64,000 nt of DNA, from positions 806,001 to 870,000 of the forward strand of contig NW_006763303.1 of NCBI RefSeq assembly GCF_000218685.1. Reading direction: 5' to 3'. The DNA is from Serpula lacrymans var. lacrymans S7.9. Its lineage: Eukaryota > Basidiomycota > Agaricomycetes > Boletales > Serpulaceae. The notes under the pieces were generated by a model, which was given only the letters and a program-made list of their open reading frames with translations, had not been told where the DNA came from and searched no databases. This document shows positions 26,862 to 38,933 of this stretch, piece after piece (position 1 is the stretch's first letter; every line of letters starts with the position of its first letter). The translations under genes were made by a program, and so were the position numbers.

Positions 26862-28185
26862 ATGGATACACTCCCTGGTTCAGCACTCCCACGCCACACT
26901 CCCGCTCTAATGGTCTCCACCCAAACAGCCGTAACGCTCGAACCAGTTCCAGCTTTCTGTGTAAAATCGAAAGCCTTACAAGATACATCCATTCGGATAA
27001 CAGCATCCTCAGCTTCACCCGGTGACACATACGACCTAGATCCTCCATCCACTAACGCCCTTTTGCCGATTCATGTCCCAAAAGGATTAAAGGTCTTCGT
27101 AAATGTTGCTTGGGATGCGAACATCCCGCCTCCCCCAGAGGGAAGCGAAGAGGAAATATCCAAGGCGATGCAAGGCCAAGACGTGGACGAATTGAGTCCA
27201 AACGCCTGGTATGTTCCATTGTCCGTGTCTGACGCGCGGCAGGACAGAGACAAAGGTCAGTACCTTGTTGCAGTGTCCCGAGTTATCCGTCGCGACCTCT
27301 TTTCGCCGCATATGACACCAGCCTGGTGTTTTATGTATAGCATGCTTTCTCCCTTCGCTCACTGCTGATACTATCTCTGTGCTTTACAGCCGGTCAGCCA
27401 TCTCTCGTCTTTGATTGCGTCTTCAATCCTACCATCAAATCACGCACCCTCAAAGACCCGGAATTCAAGACTTTTATCATAGGTGAATCCCCCAAGTCTC
27501 CCAAACATATTATAATTACATACTGAAGATCACTTGAAGAACTTTCATTCCAGCGTATAGAAGCACAGGCATCTATTGTCCTATCCCGTCAGATCAGCAC
27601 TCCCAACATAGCTTCGAAGGGAAAGCCTCAAAGACGTACTATCCATATCTCCCCAACTCTATACCCTCCAGGACATGCCAATCACCGCAGTGCGCCGGTG
27701 CTCATTGAAGAAGTCGCTCCTGGGCAAGAAGCTGTTCCCAAGATCAAGAACAAGAGCGCCAAGGCACCCAAAGGTATTTTGAAGGAGACATCTCCGGGAT
27801 CATCGGCGCCTCTAATCCGTACACCATCGTGGGCTTGGAATAAAAATGAGACTAAAATTTGTGTTATCGTCACAGTACCGGGATTGGTAAGACAATATCT
27901 CGATTGTGTGGCATCTTGGGCGATTGAGCTGATTTACTACAGACACACGCACATATCCACTCTTCCACCCTTGACCTGGAACCTCGGCGCATCATTTTAC
28001 ACATCCCTGCGCTATACGAATTGGATATCAACCTTGATACTGCAGATGCCGAACTCACTGCCATATTTTCCAAGTGCGGTTCATCCGACAGTGCCCTGAC
28101 TCTTAAGCGGATGCGTGATTTGGATGTCGATGGTGCAAACGCCGAATGGAGAGTAGCTGAGGAGACGATCGTGATCTATGCCTGA
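26862..28185 (+). CDS. PIH1-domain protein (Pih1/Nop17 family)
   Basis: Exons 26862..27255, 27390..27482, 27540..27886 and 27943..28185 give 358 residues. Pih1 is the adaptor subunit of the R2TP complex, which with Hsp90 assembles box C/D snoRNPs and PIKK kinases. The PIH1 N-terminal domain shows LLPIHVPKGLKVFVNVAWD, NAWYVPLSVSDARQD and SLVFDCVFNPTIKSRTLKDPEFK, matching the family phrase in which the partner gives permission to fold around a KVFINVC-like core. The C-terminal part (IHSSTLDLEPRRIILHIP) has the look of a CS-like beta-sandwich. The start ATG is at 26862, directly upstream of the domain. Confidence 0.85.
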
Positions 28186-29052
28186 CAGTTCATCTCAATT
28201 TGGCAGTTGCGTATCGGAGTGCGTGTAACCTTGAACAGCGCAAATGATAATTTGTTGGCCATTGAAGTATGGAGGCTGTATTGCTTACAAACATCGGAAG
28301 TGATAGTACAATGCTATTTTCGAGGTAGCAAGCGCTCTTTGCAACTCCTCGTTAGGACCGAGAGCCCGTGAAGTGGATATCTGATATGATGTTTGAACTT
28401 GAAGACTGAGTTATCGTAGCAATTTGATGAAATTCTATGCGCAGCAGATGCATATGTCCTTTGCAGGCTCGAAGCCTGTGATTTCTCAAGCTCTGACATT
28501 CGTATAGTTGGTAAGTCTCACAGGAGCGATTGTTACACTTCTTTGAAACCAGTGCACTGGATATTAACACCGTGAATAGAACGAACGTTGGCTTTGACGA
28601 TAAAATAGGTGGTGGTAGAATATGCAGTGGCCGTGCCGCGGGTCCTATAATGTCCAGCCCATGGACATGCACTCACGTCCAAGTGTACATCCGCGGATAA
28701 TTTCTGCTAACATGCATATGTATCCAGAATTCAAAAAAAATTGTGAAGATGTTGCAGAATCCCTGCAGGTTGTACCTATAAATAGAGCAACGCTAATCGG
28801 TTTGCACTGAAATTTCTGGTTGATTTTTCGGCAGTTGCTTGAATACTTCAGTGCAATGGTGATTGTGATTGTGCCTGTTAAGTTTTGCGAGTGTGAAATA
28901 TTACCGTACTATAGCAGTACTTAGCATGAGCTCGCACGCGAAATCAATCATTCTACCAATGTAGCGTTGAAGTCGCATCGTTAGCTTCCCACCTAATTCT
29001 TCTCGTAGTCGTGCGAGGAAATTCAGTTCGAATGAACAGGGGTAACCCTTAG
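28186..29052. other. Intergenic, may hide first exons of the next gene
   Basis: The following plus-strand gene lacks a start codon in its first recognisable exon, so its 5' exon(s) should lie here, but no candidate joins with correct phase. A 62-codon frame at 28622-28810 is the only ATG-led frame of note and has no recognisable content. Confidence 0.35.
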
Positions 29053-29753
29053 GACCACAATAAGACCGCAACGTCTTGCCTTGAAGCTGTCAAAAGATTC
29101 CCAGCGAATAGGTCTTCGGTTCCCAACTGCAGATTTCATATCAACATAAACGGTCGTGTAGATCGCCATTGGGTCTCACGACGCCTTCTGAGTATCGAAG
29201 TAGTGAGTTTCAACAGGTTTACGTTACAAATTCGATCAACAGTACTTACAGGAGGAACAGTGCGATCCGTGTGCTTTACCGATCACTGCACATCATCGAA
29301 ACACAAAGATGAGATGTCTATGTCGGGTATCAACAAGCCATTGTTCCATCACGGCTTTCTAACTGGTACTCTAAGATACTTTGAGTCATGTTCCCACAAT
29401 AAACACCGCCTGCTCAAGCAAGTTGATGATGCCTTGATGGCATTGTATGAAACCTGTACGGCCACACATATCCCATCAATTTACTTCATGGTATGAACTC
29501 GTTGGAACATCACCTTATCAACTGAGTCGAATCTTTCGGCTGAAAATTTCAATAAGGATTACGACAGCATATTTGTTTACAGAGGATATACAAGGAACGT
29601 ACAACAAACTTTAGTGCTATACAAACTTATTGGTGGATCAACGAAATATCTCAACTGCCTAGAGCAATCATCCGAAGCTTAGAGGGTTCTGGTGAGGATG
29701 TAGCATGTGTTGAGAATCAGATTCTTGAGCTTGATCTTCCTAAAACATCATAA
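29053..29753 (+). CDS. Unrecognised Cys/His-rich spliced gene (5' end unresolved)
   Basis: Four exons can be joined on GT-AG signals with full frame continuity: 29053..29202, 29252..29326, 29386..29490 and 29583..29753, ending in TAA. The first intron is textbook (GTGAGT...TACTTACAG, 49 nt). The joined product has about 167 residues after the acceptor at 29052. It carries EEQCDPC, then HHR, then RCLCRSCSHNKH across an exon junction, which suggests a metal-binding cluster (C-x2-C...H-H...C-x-C-x2-C). Next come LLKQVDDALMALYETC, QTYWWINEISQLP and an acidic C-terminus. I recognise no family. The last exon overlaps the final coding exon of the otubain gene on the other strand (29717-29753). No start codon was found; it could be a fragment. 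Confidence 0.45.
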
Positions 29754-31118
29754 TGGCCCGGGCTATAAAGATGATTGATGGCACAAAACAAGATCGCATG
29801 TCAAAACGCCGCAAGTGAGAAGGATCTTAAGGCACGTACCGGTAAAGCAGTACCAGCGAACTACTGGTAGTATCATCTGCGAATATAAATTCGTGAAAAT
29901 CGACCTTTCCTACCTCCTGTGGATCGCGGCCATCTAGGTATGCTATTTTCACGTTGATCTTGAGGGCACGAGAAAGGGCCGCAATTTGGACATGATCTGA
30001 AAGCGGATCTCGGTGAAATGTACACGTTCGATGATGGAGGCACTGACCGGCTTCTTTACCAACAGCCTCGACATAATGTTGGCAGAACGTCTCCAGCTGT
30101 AGTTCCATATAATTATCCGGATCGTGCAAGAATCCAGCATAGGCATCAGGATCAGCACGAATCTGTGCAGAGGTAAGGAGTCTGAGATACACAACGATCG
30201 AGTTTGACGCTGATGAAAATAAGGGTATTTTTCATGTGTCTTTCAGATCATATTGTAAAACGAAAGTTTCACCTACATTCCGGCTGCTGGAAAGCATCGA
30301 GGAGTGACTGTGGCGTCAGAGTTAGGCCTTCTCTATCAGGGACGACGATACTCTGAATGAGCGTCGTGAAACACTCCATGAAGTCTTCGTAAACAAATGG
30401 ATCGAATCGCGCCCCTGTTAGCATGGGCAGAGTCGACTCTATCTGCGAGAGAGCACTTCCTACGGCCATGGTTGGATCGGGCGAGTACAGAAGTCTCTCA
30501 ACGAAAGCATATGCAACCGCTAATTACTCTTCTGTATCAGATGTGAATGAAGAGGGCAAGAAAATAAACTTCACATCTGTAGAAACAGTCACCGTCGCCT
30601 GTGTTTCTACTTAAACTGAATTCGGAAACGTAAAAGTGATATCGTACCTCGTGTGCGTCTAACACAGTCATACCCGTCCTTTGTTAAGTAGTCTATTTGC
30701 CTGAGGAATGAAGCAGATCCATGTTCGTATTCTTCACGCAATACTGACATGGAAGCGAGCTCGTCTATGAGAGGTTTTTGTGGCACACTTTCATTGAGAA
30801 GGTTCTGTGCATTGTCACGACACGATGTAGGAACATTATTCCGGGCTTTAGCTTACCTGATTCATTTCATATAGCTGAGATGGCATAAGATCTCTGATAT
30901 CTACAGGAAAGGTCAGGGTCTTTCAAGGTGCATTTACGCCACATTGAAGGAGGAAGTGGTTTGCAGTGGACGCACTTACCCATATCTTCTGGCAGTATTG
31001 GGTGCCCAGATAGAAAGGTGGCAGGCTGTTCTGACATGAATACATCATGATCGTCCTCAGGTTGATCGTCAGGCAATCCAGTAGTCTTGAGTCTGGCTAT
31101 GATATATACGCCACACAT
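29717..31118 (-). CDS. Otubain-type deubiquitinase (peptidase C65, OTUB1-like)
   Basis: Eight exons (complement 29717..29762, 29840..29996, 30048..30209, 30277..30519, 30575..30598, 30648..30804, 30857..30900, 30980..31118) give 323 residues. Otubains are OTU-fold cysteine proteases that cleave ubiquitin chains (Lys48 preference in OTUB1). The catalytic Asp-Cys block GDGDCFYR (Cys near residue 118) lies in a 24-nt exon. The family phrase VVYLRLLTSAQIR, VGKEADHVQIAALSRAL and the catalytic His in PGHYDVL (near residue 312, last exon) are all present, so the triad looks complete. The N-terminus is uncertain: the first ATG at 31118 gives a 27-residue leader before a second Met (MSEQPATF) that could be the true start. 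Confidence 0.9.
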
Positions 31119-33149
31119 AGTACAGGGTGACGGGTGAGCACCAAGTTAAGGTCAGGCTGGACATTACTAACGAGGGCTGGGAGGTCTTGAGGTCTGTGTC
31201 ATGTTGACACTCGGCTGGCAATTGCAAGGATGGTAGAACCAAGTGAAGCGTCTCGGACAGGGCTCTTCTTAGTAAAGAGTGATACGATCATCATAGCTTT
31301 TTCGGGAAACGCGGTCACGTGATATCAACCATACTAGCAAGCATCGACTCGGGATGTGTTACTCCCAGACTCTCCATGACTGAGAGGATGGATCTGGACC
31401 GTTGACATCGAGCTGAAGCACTTGAGCACTGAGGTTGGCTATTGGAGAATGGTCAGTTTTTGCAACATACTTGAAACATCACTTCTTTACTGGGCTCGTA
31501 TGTAGCAATTAACAGGTCTTGGGCCAATGACAACCTGGAGTATGGTCAATCTTCAAGCCGCAGCGTATCGTTCATGTCATAGGCCCACTGTGTGTTAATG
31601 TATATGAAGATATCGGTGCAGCAGGCTTGTTTATGAGTGCAGCGACTTGAAAAGAGACGATGGTCTAAAATCAGCTGAGCGTCATCCTAGTGAATGACAT
31701 AACTATTCGCGATCGGTATTTCCTCAATACTCCGTATTTATAGCGCTTACTACATCTACCACTTAGCTATGTTTCTTGCATTGTCCAAAATCACTATTGT
31801 AAATGGGATGCCAAGGATCGTGTCATGCTTCTCCAACAATCGGCTCCAGTGGTTCATACGATAGGCACCCTGAATGGAATTCCAATGTATCGGAAGCTAT
31901 GAAGTCTGTCACGATGGGCAGGCTTCTCTGCCATTCGACCGAAATCACGAAGTCGGGAGTATATCAGGTCCGGAGCCCATGTAGGCAACTATGTTCAAGC
32001 TCAATGAAGTCGTCACTCTTCCCCTCACACTACGAGCATTTGCCGAAATCACTCAGTGCGACATACCAAAAGCACAGCGCTGAATGGAAGCCTACTATGG
32101 CTATGCTCTGGACCATGTCTGGGAGTGAAAAGGTAAACAATGGGTCTAATATTGCATGACTATTCCTTTATGGAATGAGCCAAACCATCCCTTTCTAGGA
32201 TATGGCTGTAACAACATAATCACAGTAAGCCTATTCTTTGACTGTTGCAGATAATTTTGGCTGTTCCAGAGCTGCCACTTATCTTTCCCTTTGTGCGACA
32301 GGGAAATGCAATCCCACAAAGACTAGCAGTGAAGAATAGATAAAGACCAAACAAGTATATTTTTACCTTTTAATTCTTTGTTCAATCTTGGAGCACACCA
32401 GTGAAAGTTTTCCATTTGCATCTCTGGTGTTAGACTGTCGCAACTTGCTATTTTGGCAATTGCTCGTAGTGTCATTTCAGACGCTGGAATCCAATTGATT
32501 ACTAATGAGATATTGAGGTCGAAGTTGACAAAGTCCCCTCGTTCCCTTCAACTCGCATTCGAAGTCCCACGAACATTGGTTTGGCCTGTCACGGCACCAT
32601 TGACAGCCAGATATCGGTTATTCTCTTTACTTTTTCTGGTGTCATGCTCAAGTTTTCCTCTAGGCTGTATTACACCAGAGCCTGTCGTGTTATTCGTCTG
32701 CAAGTTGATCGCACCAGTATCGTTGGCGACCTAACCCTTCCCTTCTGTGGTACGTGTCATTTATGTGAGTAAACTTCAGCCATATCCTACTAACTAACTC
32801 ATTCCCCAGGACATTCATCTTGGTATGTGCGGGTATTCCGAAATAATAAATTTGCTTTCGCTTGGTTTGGAATAAGTGGAATGGCCTCTTAGGCAACGGA
32901 TTTATGCGTTGAGGATGTCGGTTTGCAATGATCACTATAATGCTGGCTAACAAGCAGAGTATTGTCCCCTACTATTCGCGCGTCCGAAAACCTGTCTGTG
33001 CCGGCAACTGGTCCAAGCGTGGGTATGATCCAGCGCTTATCGCATGGGTTAGTTCACATCAAAGCTTTGTTCTTTCGCCCTCTCCCTCACATAGTTCCCT
33101 TATCGCACTGTTTTCTCCCAATTCGAACAAATTCACCCTTATCGCAAAA
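31119..33149. other. Long intergenic region without a convincing gene
   Basis: A 118-codon frame at 31803-32159 and a 93-codon hydrophobic frame at 32453-32734 are open, but neither shows motifs, splice partners or conserved composition. It contains the upstream regions of the otubain gene (left) and the NLR (right). The NLR frame stays open upstream to 32928 with another ATG, so part of 32928-33149 could be translated. Confidence 0.35.
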
Positions 33150-36100
33150 ATGTCGAACCAAACGTCCTCCACTGGACCTGGAATGTTTCATCAGGCTAAA
33201 GACACGAATGCCAGTGGGAGCAATTTTATCGATATTGGCAAAGTCGATGGCAATATGAATATCATAAACGTGACCCACCAATCTACCGTGTCTACCAATC
33301 CGCAACAGGAAAACCCGAGGAGCCTGCCTCCTTTCATTGATGCTCCTGTCGACCTCTTATCTGCTCATTTCACTGGTCGAGGTAAAGAATTGGAGCAGCT
33401 GAAAAAGCTTTTTGATACAGATGGAGGTGACATACCTGCTCGATGCGCTGTATTCGGAATGCCAGGCCTTGGAAAGACGCAACTTGCGTTGCAGTTCGCC
33501 AACATGGAGTTTATCAACAAACATATCTCACACGTGTTCTGGATTTCCAGCACGACAACCGAAAAGCTTCAGGAAGGCTTTGCTAATATCTTATGTCTTA
33601 TCCGACAATCGCACCTACTCAAACTAGACCTGGAGGCAAGACTTGTACATGTTCGCCGCTGGTTCGAGGAGTCAGGTTCTCGGACATGGCTCATTGTGCT
33701 GGACAATGTTGTTGGAGACACGCTTGGTTTCCTTCGCAAATACCTTCCTCGTACGAATGCACGAGGGCGAATTCTGTACACGACCCGAACCCAGGAAGTC
33801 GCGGAAGCCATCGTCCTCGCTGCTGGACAGCAACATCATGTTGTCAGACTTGACGTTTTAGATGCACAAGATGCTGCAACATTGTTTCTTAAGGATGCGC
33901 ATATACTTTCCAATGATTCGTCTATTTCTACTAGCACTGCAGAACAGCTAGTTAACTGTGTCGGACGGCTCCCATTGGCCATAGTCCAGGCAGCTTCGTT
34001 CAAAAGAAACTCACTGTACAGCGTAGAGCGTATATTAGCGTTGTACCAAGACACCACTCATAAAGCGGAGGTATGTATTTTCTTTCCCGCAAGACCGTTG
34101 TATTTTGCTCATGTATTTCTGGGAAGATGATTGAATGGGAGAATGACCTTGGCGTTTACGAGGAAAAGTCTGTTGCTGTTGTGTTCAACAGTCTTCTAGA
34201 TTGCGCACTTCAGGAGGACTCTGCTGCCGCTAATTTCCTCAAATTACTCTCTTTTTTTGATGCAGAAAATATCGCCCTCGAGGTCCTTACATGCGGAGCT
34301 CAAAAGATACTTGCTAACTTGAATGCATCTCGTTCGTCGGGAAGCTTGGCTCTAAAATACGAGTCTGATATGAACTCACGTACTGTGAATAGACGGGGAC
34401 CGTTCGTCGCTGAAGAGCATCTTCACACAAAAGATGCAATGACAGCGGGGGGTTCCTCATTAGAGGCTGTATTGGCTTCTCTGATAGCTTCGCCTCACCG
34501 TTTACCTCGGGTTATACGGCAGTTGCAGAGGCTGTCGCTCCTCGATTGTAATGATACTGCTACTGTCCTCCATATGCATGATCTGGTCAATTTTATGATC
34601 AGAGAGACGGTAAAGAAGGGAGGGCAGTGGCAAGAATATTTTGACTGCGCCGTCAAGCTGATCTGGGCTGCAGTGGACAATGTGGACGATGTTGTGTCCC
34701 CCAAGTGTTGGCTGCAGTGTGCCATGATTGCTTCACATGTGGAGTCGTTGGCAAATGTGGATGATATTCACAGCGCAAACATGCAGCTTGTACGTGCGAG
34801 GATAGCCATGGCAAAGTACATGATGGCTCAGGGAAGATATACGGAATCCGAGGCAATATTTCACCAAACCCTGAGATGTAGGGAACAAAGGCTTGGACCT
34901 GAACATCCGGACACACTGGATAGTGTACATAACTTGGCATCAGCATACAATTCGCTGGGAAGGTATGGCGAAGCTGAGTCATTGTATGGAAGAGCTTTGA
35001 CGGGCAGAGAGAAGCTTGGTTTTGGACATCCCTCCACACTTGAAACTGTGAATAACCTAGCATTGGTGTATAGATCCCAAGGGAAATTCAGTGAAGCCGA
35101 AATGCTAAGTGAGAGGGCTTTGGCAGGCTTCGAGAAGAATCTTGGTGCTGAACATACAGACACACTAACAATGGTGAATAACATGGCATCAGTATATCAT
35201 TCGCAGGGAAAGTATAGGGAAGCTGAGGCATTGTATAAGAGGGCTGTTACATCTAGAGAATATCAACTTGGCCCTGAACATCCACACACATTGGGAGCAA
35301 TGAACAACCTGGCACTTGCATACAAATTACAAGCAAGATACAATGAAGCAGAAGCACTATATAGGAAGGCTTTGGTTGGCTGGGAGAAGCAGCTTGGTCC
35401 TGGTCATCCAGATACACTGGCTAGTGTGGATAACCTGGCATCAGTATATGATTCACAGGGAAAGTATGGTGAAGCTGAGCAGTTGTATAAAAGGGCTTTG
35501 GCAGGCAGAGAGAAGCTTCTTGGATTTGAACATCTGTCCACATTAATAACTGTCAACAACCTGGGACTAGTTTACAAATCACAAGGAAAATACAGTGAAG
35601 CTGAGGCATTGTTTATGAGGGCTTTATCAGGCTGGGAGAAACAGCTTGGTCCTGAAAATCCAAAAACAATGACAACCATGGATAATCTGGCATTAGTGTA
35701 TGATTTTCAGGGAAAATATAGTGAAGCTGAAGCACTGCTTGAGAAGGTTTTATTGAGATGCGAGAAGAAGCTTGGTTCTGACCATCCACTTACACTAGTA
35801 ACTTTGAATAACCTGGCCATTGTATACACCTCATTGGGAAGATATGATGAGGCTAAGGCGTTATTTGAGAAGGCTTTGGGAGGCAGGGAAAAGCAACTTG
35901 GTTCCAGCCATCCAAGGACACTGGCAACATTGAATTGCTTGGCATCAATATACTGTTTGCAAGGACAGTACATCAAAGCTAAGACATTCCATGACAGAGC
36001 TCTGACAGGCCAGGAGAAACAGCTTGGATCTGAACATCCAGACACATTAAAGACTGTGAATAATCTGGCTTTGATGTATCATTTACAAGGCAACCATGAT

Positions 36101-36349
36101 GAAGCTGAAACATGGTATGGCAGGGCTTTAGTAGGCAGGGAAAAACAGTTAGGCCTTGAACATCCAGATACATTGTCAACTGTGAACCATATAGCATGCT
36201 TGTACCATTCAATGGGAAGGTATGGTGAGGCTAAGGTATTAGGCACCAGAGCTTTAGATGGCAGGATAAGGCAGCTTGGGTCTGAACACCCAGATACATT
36301 GAAAACTATGCAAAATATGTTATTAGTACATAATATGGTTAGTAAGTAG
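33150..36349 (+). CDS. NLR: NB-ARC NTPase with C-terminal TPR array
   Basis: Two exons (33150..34070, 34127..36349) give 1047 residues. STAND NTPases of this type act as signal-sensing switches in fungal non-self recognition. Visible parts: an N-terminal leader with GSNFIDIGKVDGNMNIINV; NB-ARC with Walker A GMPGLGKTQ (about residue 103), Walker B WLIVLDNV (about 180), the sensor-like GRILYTTRT, and GRLPLAIVQA (GxP). A winged-helix-like region follows (LHMHDLVNFMIRE is the MHD motif). Twelve TPR units of 42 residues start near residue 532, consensus L(A)xVYxSQGKYxEAExLYxRAL with LGPEHPDTL between helices, the kinesin-light-chain type. No separate effector domain (HET, lipase, kinase) is fused. 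The start at MSNQTSS was chosen as nearest to the conserved leader. Confidence 0.88.
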
Positions 36350-36693
36350 GTTAGAGTTGAGCATATAAATAGTAGCTCTAACAAAATGAAATATGTATGC
36401 AACATTGAACTATAACTATTGACATATTATTTTGAGGATTCTACATCATTGTTACAGTATATAGTTTGGTTAGTTAGACCGTGATTTAGTGAATATTATG
36501 AGCTCACTAGGATATAATAAGAAGGGCATAGTTTGAGCTTTTAAGGTAACATACATAATATTAAGGAATCAATAGAATATGGTCTTCAGGTCAGCATTTT
36601 GCCTCTCTCTCACTACAGCATCCACCAATACTGACCACAATCATTTGACATTCCTTTTTAATTTACTATCTTGAGTATCTCATACCATCTAAT
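36350..36693. other. NLR 3' flank up to the retroelement LTR
   Basis: AT-rich, no gene. It is the last host sequence before the retrotransposon nest. Confidence 0.4.
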
Positions 36694-37056
36694 TAGTAAA
36701 CCTAAGTGAAACTCAGCCGCTGCCTGAGAGGCTATAGAAACGACTTTATTATTTACCTAAGTGAAACTACAATAGATGTTAGTTTAAGGTGATCTCTAAT
36801 AAATGTAATGTAACATACCTCAGCCGCTGCCTGAGAGGCTATAGAAACGACTGAGGTATTCCTATACTAAACCCCCTACTACTTATAGTCGGAGGTGCTA
36901 CTCGCTACAGTATAATGACTCCTAGGAGTACAATTGTGCTCCTAGGAGAACAATGGTTACTCCATGGAGAACAATGGTTACTCCATGGAGTGGTGGCTAT
37001 GCTCCATGGAGAACAATGGCTGCTTCGGCAGAGACCGGGTTTATCTGGTTTTGTCA
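36694..37056 (-). repeat. LTR of copia family 1 (3' LTR of the minus-strand half)
   Basis: Read on minus it begins TGACAAAACCAG and ends ...CTTAGGTTTACTA. It matches the LTR at 38934-39255 in inverse orientation but is 41 bp longer, because it carries extra units built on the 10-bp palindromes CTCCTAGGAG and CTCCATGGAG. A purine run GAGTGGGAG directly precedes it on minus, as expected for the polypurine tract. Confidence 0.75.
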
Positions 37057-38933
37057 CTCCCACTCGAGTGCAACCATAGTCCCATAGCTTTAGAGAATTT
37101 CCAGTGTTTTTTGTGAGTGAGGGGTTTAGTGAGAATGTCTGCAACCATATCTCCTGTAGGAACGTATCTGATTACTGCCTCTCCCTTTGATACTAAGTCA
37201 TCTCAGATAAAATGATATTTCCGTTGAATGTGTTTTGTGCGAGCACGGAACTGTGGATCTCGTGTAAGAATGATAGCTGCTTGATTGTCACAGTGCAATG
37301 TTGTAGGTCCATTTTGAGCATATCCAATTTCTTCAAAAAATGTCCGAAGCTATGCAAGGTGTTGTCCAGCATTGCTCAATCCAATGTACTCTGACTCCGT
37401 GGAGGATAAAGTTACCATGCTTTGTCTTTTGCTTGTCCAGGAGATTGCTCCTTGGATGGTGATAAAGACAAACCCTGATGTTGATCGAGACGTGTCTGGG
37501 TCTCCAGTCCAATCTGCATCTGAATATCCATAGAAATCCATGTCCATGGAGACATCTGTGCCATCATATTGTAGTTCCATGTCCCTGGTTGCTTTCAGAT
37601 ATCAGAGGACACATTTTGCAGCTTCCCAGTGATGGCTTCTTGGAGCTGAGCTATGTCTGCTTAGTATTCTAACAATGTAGGCAATGTCTGGGCGGGTTCT
37701 GAGCATGGCATACATGAGGGAGCCTATAATTGAGAGGTATGACACTTGACACCCTTCAATATGCATCTCATGTTGCACAATATCTTCCCCTGGAGCATTT
37801 GCAAGGAGTTTTGATCCATGGGCCATTGGTGTCCATACTGGTTTGCAGTTTTTCATTCCAGTACGCTCCAGGACTGTGTCAATGCATTGGCGTTGCAATA
37901 GGGATATTGTTTTGTTTGAACGATCATGTTGGATTTCCATTCCGAGGATGTATTTTGCTTCTCCAAGGTCCCGCATTTTGAATATGGATTCGAGTTTGGC
38001 TTTTGTGATATCCATGAATTTCCGGGATGAAGCTCCTAGGAGGAGGTCATCTACATAGACAACAACAAAGCATATGTGTTTGTTGTCCCGGAATACATAG
38101 AGACATGTTTCTGCATTTAGTCTTGTGAAACTGAGCTCCTGGAGCTTGCGATTAAAAGTTTTGTTCCATGTATGACCAGCTTGTTTTAACCCGTAGATGG
38201 ATTTCTTCAATCTCCAGCAGTATCCAGGTTGGATAGGAATACCCCCTGGAGGAAGCATGTACAGTTTTTCTTCAAGTTCTCCATTGAGATAAGCTGTGGA
38301 TACATCCATTTGATCAAGTTCTAGGTTGTACTTTGCTGCCAGGGCTAGAATAATTCGGATTGACTCTAAGTTTGCAACCGGAGCAAAAACCTCCTGGTAA
38401 TCAATCCCCTCCCTTTGAGTAAAACCTCGTGCAACAATCCGGAGTTTGTATCTCTCAATGTTTCCGTTTTGATCAAACTTGATCTGGAACACAGGTTTTG
38501 ATGTGATGGGTTTTACTCCCTTCGGAAGTGGAACAGTGTCATATACTGCATTAGTATTGAGACTTAGGAGTTCCTCCTCCAAGGCAGACTTCCATAATTC
38601 TCCATCCAGACGTGATAAGGCTTCCTTTAGTGTCCTTGGAAGGTCTGTGTTAGATGGACCAGTACTTGCTATTCCAGCAAAGAATGTCTCCTCTGTATCA
38701 GATGTTTCTTCATGAACCTCAGGAGTGTTAGGTTTCTCCATGGAGTTGTCATGCTGCTCTTTTCAAGACTGTTCCTCATCTAGAGTCCTTTGATAATCTC
38801 GGTTTTTGTCTGCAGGACAGGTCTGGTGACTGCTTCTGTGTACTCCTAGGACTTCAGCAGGCATGACTGCTCTTTTAAGAACTTGTGCAGATACTCCAGG
38901 GAGTAGACACATTTGTGTATTTGTTGCCCCACT
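37057..38933 (-). pseudogene. Copia family 1: linker, reverse transcriptase and RNase H, minus strand
   Basis: From 38933 leftwards one frame encodes the IN-RT linker, the RT (QIKFDQNGNIERYKLRIVAR, FAPVANLESIRIILALAAK, catalytic VVYVDDLLLG) and RNase H (YSDADWTGDPDTSRSTSGF, LSSTESEYIGLSNAG). It then runs to the 3' LTR. Stops interrupt it: TGA in the linker, TGA at 37602-37604 where the family has Arg (VL-R-YLK), TAG after GQHLA where Trp is usual, and a TGA after HFI where Arg is usual. No gag, protease or integrase belongs to this half; it ends abruptly against the LTR at 38934. Confidence 0.85.

Noticed and set aside
29203..29496. Unspliced 97-codon frame in the Cys/His-rich gene region
   Set aside because: It begins at GTG inside a textbook intron (GTGAGT...CTTACAG); the spliced version restores the same downstream frame and a better protein.
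31803..32159. 118-codon plus-strand frame
   Set aside because: Composition and lack of partners or motifs suggest chance; no evidence beyond openness.
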